Shown here: one piece after another, positions 6,122-10,247 of the stretch
Layout: each line of letters starts with the position of its first letter
How positions within the stretch are numbered: the stretch's first letter is position 1
From: PALSA-894 sp049698215
GTDB lineage: Bacteria; Pseudomonadota; Alphaproteobacteria; Rhizobiales; Xanthobacteraceae
Reading direction: 5' to 3'
Length of the DNA: 10,247 bases
Assembly (NCBI GenBank): GCA_049698215.1
Contig: JBAVXH010000142.1
Coordinates: 1 to 10,247 of the forward strand
Made by a program: the position numbers and the translations under genes
Notes under the pieces: generated by a model
Told to the model about the DNA's origin: nothing
The model's input: only the letters and a program-made list of their open reading frames with translations
Databases searched by the model: none

Positions 6122-6241
6122 GGGTTTTACGAGGCCCGTCCCGAGGCGCGCGCGGGCGGTGATCTGGGAGCGTGCGAAGCTCCGCCACCGAACCGCTGCG
6201 CTGCCCAGCACTCCACCGGCCGGAGGCGGATTGCTCCGCTT
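6122..6241. repeat. Structured direct repeat, copy B
   Basis: The second copy of the element at 5823-5940. It has ATGGG/CCCGT around TTTTACGAGG (6120-6139, one G-T pair). CGGTG (6157-6161) pairs with CACCG (6186-6190), enclosing GGAGC-GTGCGAA-GCTCC (6167-6183). An imperfect stem follows at 6198-6211, then GCGGA-TTGC-TCCGC (6226-6239). The copy's right part fades out by about 6330, close to where the AT-richer TIR locus begins. Confidence 0.65.
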
Positions 6242-6508
6242 CAAGCCCCTGTGCGCTGGCCGCATCTCCGGGCCCCGCTTCCCAGCCCGGCCGGACCCCG
6301 CCGCGCGTCATGCCGGCGCGACGGCATCCGAAACGAGGATGGCGTGGAGAGTAAGGCAGGTTCGGAGAGCGGGGATAACTTATTTTGGAGACTTAGGTTT
6401 GCCCGAAGACGAAACAATGCGACCATTGCTCTTGCAAACCAGTCCCTCGCTGCAGAATGATGCTCGCGGCGCGTTGGCCATGGACCCACAACCCGATTAT
6501 CCGTTTCG
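6242..6508. other. Upstream region of the TIR gene, transition from GC-rich repeat to AT-richer DNA
   Basis: To about 6340 the sequence is GC-rich repeat tail, including the small stem ATGCCG-GCGCGA-CGGCAT (6310-6327). From about 6370 the composition becomes visibly richer in A and T, as in the TIR gene. A 57-codon frame (6339-6512) ends by overlapping the TIR start as ATGA; I do not call it a gene. No convincing -35/-10 pair for the TIR gene was found. Confidence 0.4.
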
Positions 6509-9004
6509 ATGAAAGCCTTTTTATCCCATTCGTCCCGCGATAAACCTTTGGTGGACCAAGTCGCGCAACTCTTGGGACCCGCTAACGTTGAGCTTGACAG
6601 CCAGACCTTCGATCGAGGCTTGCTTAACGTAAGCGCAATCCAGCAAGCACTGAGGCGCTCGTCCCTGTTCGTACTTTTCCTGTCACAAAATTCTTTGTCG
6701 TCAAATATCGTTAACTACGAAGCTCTGTTAGCCCAAGAGCTGCAGGCACGAGGGGTAATCGACAAGTTTCTTGTCGTTTGCCTCGATGATCAATCATTTG
6801 CCTCCGCCGACGAGAACTGGAAAGCATATAATTTTGTACGAAAGGCTATTTCACCACAATCGATCGCACGGCTGATTCAGGGCGCATTAATTGCCGCCCA
6901 TTCAAAGCACATTAGCCACCCATTCGTCGGTCGAAGCAAGGAATTACATGAAGCGAAAGAGCGGCTAATCGACCCCACAACCCCATCTGCTACTGCTGTG
7001 TACGTGTCTGGAAATGCCGGAATTGGCAGGCGTACATTTGCGCGCCGCTTGTACGTGGACGTCTTTCCAGAAATAACGCCAATCTTTCCCGAGATCCATG
7101 TCGAGCCGCTGGATGGTTACAACGAGCTTTTTAGGAAGGTCTATCAAGTAATATCTCCGATCTCTACGCTGTCCGCATTTCGCACGCGCATAGCCGCCTT
7201 CGCAATTGACAACGACAGTGGAAAGGCGAGTCAGATCGCCCAATTAATCGATAGCCTAATCGATGCGCGGGAGGCCCTTATTATTCTCGATCATCGCGGT
7301 ATGCTTGATGATGAGGGCAAGCTTCAAGAACCTTTAAGACGCATACTTTCCAAAGTGCGACGTCACCAGCGGCCTAGTATTATTTTTGTGGCGGAGCGTA
7401 TGATCCGCCCGGCGTTGAGGAACGGACTCGAGTCGGCAATCTTTTGCCCGCTACCCTCTCTCTCTCGCGATGAGGTAAGACAGCTAGCTGCCTTGCTTTT
7501 GAGACAATTTCAGATTTCGTATTCCAACGATGACTTGGAAAAGATTGTGGAAATAGCGGATGGTCATCCTTACAACGTAATTTTTATCGTTCAAGCTGCG
7601 AGGCAGTATACGCTGCCTGTATTCTTAGCGGATCCTTCCGACTTTGTGCAGTGGAAACGTCGGCGGGCGTCGGATTTTATCCAAAAGATCACCTTCTCTA
7701 TTGAAGAACGAGTCATCCTATGTGCGCTGCGTGATTTTAGCGCACTCGATTTCGATACTATATCGTTGGTCGTCGGAGAAAATATAGATAATGTTGGAAG
7801 GGCTTTGGCTCGTTTGATAGAAATGCACATTATCGAAACGAAAGCGGACACTTATTTAGTATCACCTCCTATAAGAGTAGCCGTCGAAAGGGACTCCAGA
7901 TTTTCGCTTCCTCACTCCGATTACAGGAAGATTCTCGAAGCAGTTAGCAGCGCTCTTAAAGTTCATGATGAGAGCAGCACTATATCGCTGTCTCTTGTCA
8001 ATGCAGGCATTCTGGCGCAGCTTCAGCAAGATGGGGAAGTGTCAGAACTTTTCTCCGCATTCTTACTTCCTTCTCATCATGTCTGGTTGGCGCGCCGACG
8101 ATATGATGACGGGCAACACAAAGACTGTGTGAGATTTGCCTTGATGGCGATTGAAGGCTTAGATCGCCTTTCACCTGCCGGGAAAATAGAAGCCTGCAGG
8201 CTGCTCTGTCTCGCTGCCACAAGATTGGGACAAGAAGAGAGCTTTCAGAAGGGAATAGCGATCCTTCGATCCGGATCGAGAGATGCCTTTGCGAATAGTA
8301 ACATCAACTTTTTGCTCGGTTTTAACGCCAGACTAAAAGGGCACCTCCCCGAAGCGGAAGATTGTTTCCGAGCTTCCTATGATGACTCGCCGGGGAACTT
8401 TTCAGCAGCCCGCGAACTGGCGTCAATCTGCATGGTGCGGGGCGACGTGGAATCTGCGGAAGCTTTTGCTCGGCAAGCCTTTCAAGTCGCTCAAGATAAT
8501 CCATACATTCTTGATATCTTGCTTAGTATTCTCATTAAGGGAGGAAAAAAGAGCTCTGAGCAGGAAATTAGCCTTCTCTTCGAGAAGCTAAAACACGTTG
8601 GCGAGGAAGAAGGTCACTCTTTTTATACGACTAGACGCGCCGAATACGAGGCAAAGAAAGGAAACTGGTCGGAAGCATCGAAGTTGATCGATGGCGCGGC
8701 CCAAAAAACCCCTAATATCGTTAGCGTTCGAGTGCTTCGCGCTGAGATTTACCTTGAACAAGGGAATAAGACAATTGCCTGGGACGAAATCAAACGGATG
8801 CAGTCACTCGTGTACAGAGAAGGTTCGACCGAACGGCGGTCAAATCTGAGACTGCTGCTGCAATTCGAAGCGACATATTATGTTTCAACTGGGAAGTTCG
8901 CTGAAGCTAAAGATATATATAAGCAGAAGGGTGTGTTCACAGAAACCGAATCACAAAACGCGATACGGGCTATAGAGATAGAACAAGCTTTCAGAAATAA
9001 ATAG
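6509..9004 (+). CDS. TIR - STAND-type NTPase - winged-helix - TPR protein, candidate NLR-like immune receptor
   Basis: An 831-residue protein. Residues 1-~130 are a TIR domain: it opens with FLSHSSRDK (4-12), and E71 in VNYEALLAQE fits the catalytic glutamate of NAD-cleaving TIRs. FVGRSKEL (139-146) starts an NTPase region like STAND/NB-ARC proteins: P-loop GNAGIGRRT (168-176), Walker B-like ALIILDHRG (256-264), then SIIFVAER (290-297). In the P-loop the usual Lys and Ser/Thr are Arg174 and Arg175. Residues ~390-460 look like a winged helix. From ~520 to the end are TPR-like helices, clearest at 598-665 and 707-762. In known bacterial TIR-NLR systems the C-terminus senses infection and the TIR depletes NAD+. 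ATG 6509 is the most upstream start available, after an in-frame stop; no good ribosome site precedes it. The gene is visibly AT-richer than its neighbours. Defence is inferred from architecture. Confidence 0.85.
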   Translation: MKAFLSHSSRDKPLVDQVAQLLGPANVELDSQTFDRGLLNVSAIQQALRRSSLFVLFLSQNSLSSNIVNYEALLAQELQARGVIDKFLVVCLDDQSFASADENWKAYNFVRKAISPQSIARLIQGALIAAHSKHISHPFVGRSKELHEAKERLIDPTTPSATAVYVSGNAGIGRRTFARRLYVDVFPEITPIFPEIHVEPLDGYNELFRKVYQVISPISTLSAFRTRIAAFAIDNDSGKASQIAQLIDSLIDAREALIILDHRGMLDDEGKLQEPLRRILSKVRRHQRPSIIFVAERMIRPALRNGLESAIFCPLPSLSRDEVRQLAALLLRQFQISYSNDDLEKIVEIADGHPYNVIFIVQAARQYTLPVFLADPSDFVQWKRRRASDFIQKITFSIEERVILCALRDFSALDFDTISLVVGENIDNVGRALARLIEMHIIETKADTYLVSPPIRVAVERDSRFSLPHSDYRKILEAVSSALKVHDESSTISLSLVNAGILAQLQQDGEVSELFSAFLLPSHHVWLARRRYDDGQHKDCVRFALMAIEGLDRLSPAGKIEACRLLCLAATRLGQEESFQKGIAILRSGSRDAFANSNINFLLGFNARLKGHLPEAEDCFRASYDDSPGNFSAARELASICMVRGDVESAEAFARQAFQVAQDNPYILDILLSILIKGGKKSSEQEISLLFEKLKHVGEEEGHSFYTTRRAEYEAKKGNWSEASKLIDGAAQKTPNIVSVRVLRAEIYLEQGNKTIAWDEIKRMQSLVYREGSTERRSNLRLLLQFEATYYVSTGKFAEAKDIYKQKGVFTETESQNAIRAIEIEQAFRNK

Positions 9005-9025
9005 CTGTTGATTTCACGGTGGGAT

Positions 9026-9053
9026 GTCATGGCCGGTCAAGCCCGGCCATGAC
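9026..9053. repeat. REP-like palindrome between convergent genes
   Basis: GTCATGGCCGG (9026-9036) and CCGGCCATGAC (9043-9053) form a perfect 11-bp stem with a 6-nt loop, 22 bp after the TIR gene stop and 31 bp before the 3' end of the convergent solute-binding gene. It may end transcription from both sides or simply be a dispersed REP-type sequence. There is no T-run after it. Confidence 0.7.
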
Positions 9054-9084
9054 GAAGAGCGTGCGGCCACGCGCCCCCACCCCC

Positions 9085-10050
9085 TTACTCGATCGACAGC
9101 CCGATCTTCCCCACTACCTTGGCCCATCTCTCCGTCTCGTCCGAGACGAGCTTGCCGAACTCGGCCGCCGTGAGCGACAGCGGCGTGCCGCCGAACTCGG
9201 CGACGCGCCGCTGCATCTTCGGATCGCGCAGCGCGATCTGCAGCGCGTTGCTCAAGATCTCGACGATGTGGGGCGGAATGCCCTTCGGGCCGGAGACACC
9301 GTAATAGAGACTCACGTCATAGCCCGGCACGCTCTCGCCGATCGACGGCAGGTCGGGAAACACGAACGAGCGCTTGGCCTGCGTGACGCCGAGCGCCTTG
9401 AGCTGGCCGCTCTTCACCAGCTCGACCGAGCCCGGCAGGTTGTCGAAGAACACCTGCGTCTTGCCGGTCATCAGGTCGGGGTAGGCGGGGCCCGCGCCGC
9501 GATAGGGGATGTGCTGCATCTCGATCCCGGTCATCAGCTTGAACAGCTCGCCGGAGAGATGCGGCGAGGTGCCGGCGCCGGGCGAGGCCATGTTGATGGT
9601 GCCGGCGTTCTTCTTCGCATAGGCGATGAACTCCGCCACCGTGTTCACCGGCAGCGAGGTCGGCACCACCATGATGTTGGTGAGCAGCATGATGCCGCCG
9701 ATCGGCTGCGAGTCACGCATGAAGTCGAACGGCAGCTTCTTGAACACCGAGGCCGAGATCGCATTGTTCGGCCCGACGAACATCAGCGTGTAGCCGTCGG
9801 GGGTTGAGTTGAGCACGGAGGCCGCGCCGACATTGCCGCTGCCGCCCGGCCGGTTCTCCACGATGAACTGCTGGCCGAAATGCTCGGAGAGCCATTCGCA
9901 CAGGACGCGCGCGATGATGTCGTTGGAGCCGCCGGCCGCGAAGCTGACGACGAACTTCACCGGACGGTTCGGGAATTTCTCCTGGCTCGCCGCCGGCAGC
10001 GCGGCGCAGAGGAGCACAGCTAAGGCAACGCAGAATCGAACGATGCGCAT
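9085..10050 (-). CDS. Bug/TctC-family tripartite tricarboxylate transporter solute-binding protein
   Basis: A 321-residue periplasmic binding protein, the usual length for the family. The N-terminus is a signal peptide (MRIVRF, hydrophobic CVALAVLLCAALPA, cleavage near residue 22). After it comes the family opening FPNRPVKFVVSFAAGGSNDIIARVL, where the AAGGSNDI loop contacts the ligand carboxylate. Further family signatures are ENRPGGSGNVGAASV, DGYTLMF, MASPGAGTSPHLSGELF and HIPYRGAGPAYPDLMTG. Such proteins capture small organic acids or related solutes and deliver them to TctAB-type membrane partners. No tctA or tctB gene is in the window, as is common for orphan Bug proteins. The start is supported by GGGAGG just upstream of ATG 10050. 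The ligand cannot be named. Confidence 0.92.
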   Translation of the reverse strand: MRIVRFCVALAVLLCAALPAASQEKFPNRPVKFVVSFAAGGSNDIIARVLCEWLSEHFGQQFIVENRPGGSGNVGAASVLNSTPDGYTLMFVGPNNAISASVFKKLPFDFMRDSQPIGGIMLLTNIMVVPTSLPVNTVAEFIAYAKKNAGTINMASPGAGTSPHLSGELFKLMTGIEMQHIPYRGAGPAYPDLMTGKTQVFFDNLPGSVELVKSGQLKALGVTQAKRSFVFPDLPSIGESVPGYDVSLYYGVSGPKGIPPHIVEILSNALQIALRDPKMQRRVAEFGGTPLSLTAAEFGKLVSDETERWAKVVGKIGLSIE

Positions 10051-10247
10051 GGCATCCCTCCCATTTCGATTTGCTCAGATGGCCTTGGCGAATTCACCTT
10101 CGCTCTATGGTCTTGTTGATCCTTTCGGTTGCGGTTTTCCGGCTCGCTCTGGCGGCGCTTGGGTCGCGCTTCTTGGGGAGTATTGTCGGGGAAGGTGGCG
10201 CGACGCGCAACGGGTGCGTCTAGCTGGAGCCGCATACTCCGTGCACC
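10051..10247. other. Upstream region of the solute-binding gene, no gene recognised
   Basis: Apart from the Shine-Dalgarno sequence GGGAGG at about 10057-10062, I see no convincing promoter, terminator or gene here. Short frames on both strands (for example 10079-10222 plus and 10020-10235 minus) have no recognisable product. Confidence 0.5.

Noticed and set aside
5730..6216. CRISPR-like array
   Set aside because: The repeats differ in stem sequence, are unevenly spaced, and have no spacer-repeat periodicity or cas genes nearby.
9019..9807. Plus-strand frame of 262 codons opposite the solute-binding protein
   Set aside because: It begins inside the REP-like palindrome and is antisense to a full-length Bug-family gene; the product is low complexity (Arg/Leu/His/Asp).
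10020..10235. 71-codon minus-strand frame overlapping the start of the solute-binding gene
   Set aside because: It overlaps a well-supported start with its own ribosome site, and the product is basic with no motif.

Overview
The window looks like chromosomal DNA from a GC-rich alphaproteobacterium of the Bradyrhizobium/Xanthobacteraceae type. Three things point there: a FYDLN-acid (TIGR02300-type) zinc-ribbon protein, intergenic palindromes with 'ATTCCGGG...CCCGGAAT' arms of the kind scattered through Bradyrhizobium-like genomes, and a LexA box of the alphaproteobacterial direct-repeat form (GAAC-N7-GAAC). No tRNA, rRNA, CRISPR array, integrase or transposase was seen.

Left part (1-5487): a left-truncated regulator-like protein (DNA-binding-like N-terminus, TolB-like domain, TPR repeats) on the minus strand faces away from a flavin amine oxidase on the plus strand. 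Their shared intergenic region carries two inverted repeats that look like operators. The oxidase converges on a minus-strand GH18 (chitinase-fold) protein, with a GC-rich palindrome at the junction. Next come two adjoining minus-strand genes for small cysteine-rich metal-binding proteins (FYDLN-acid protein, then YkgJ-type protein), a pair of inverted REP-like hairpins, and an exported trypsin-like serine protease on the minus strand.

Middle (5488-6508): about 1 kb with no convincing gene, densely packed with hairpins. It holds two direct copies of a structured element exactly 300 bp apart. Their stems differ by compensating changes while the loops are identical. Between the copies, a LexA box abuts a sigma-70-like promoter that points left into copy A and towards the protease gene.

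Right part (6509-10247): an AT-richer 831-codon gene encodes a TIR - STAND-type NTPase - winged-helix - TPR protein, a candidate single-gene antiphage/NLR-like immune receptor. It is followed by a REP-like palindrome and then, convergently, by a Bug/TctC-family periplasmic solute-binding protein. The last ~200 bp is the upstream region of that gene.

The TIR gene, its different base composition and the repeat-rich borders suggest a small defence insertion in an otherwise housekeeping-like neighbourhood. The flanking genes do not obviously form one pathway.
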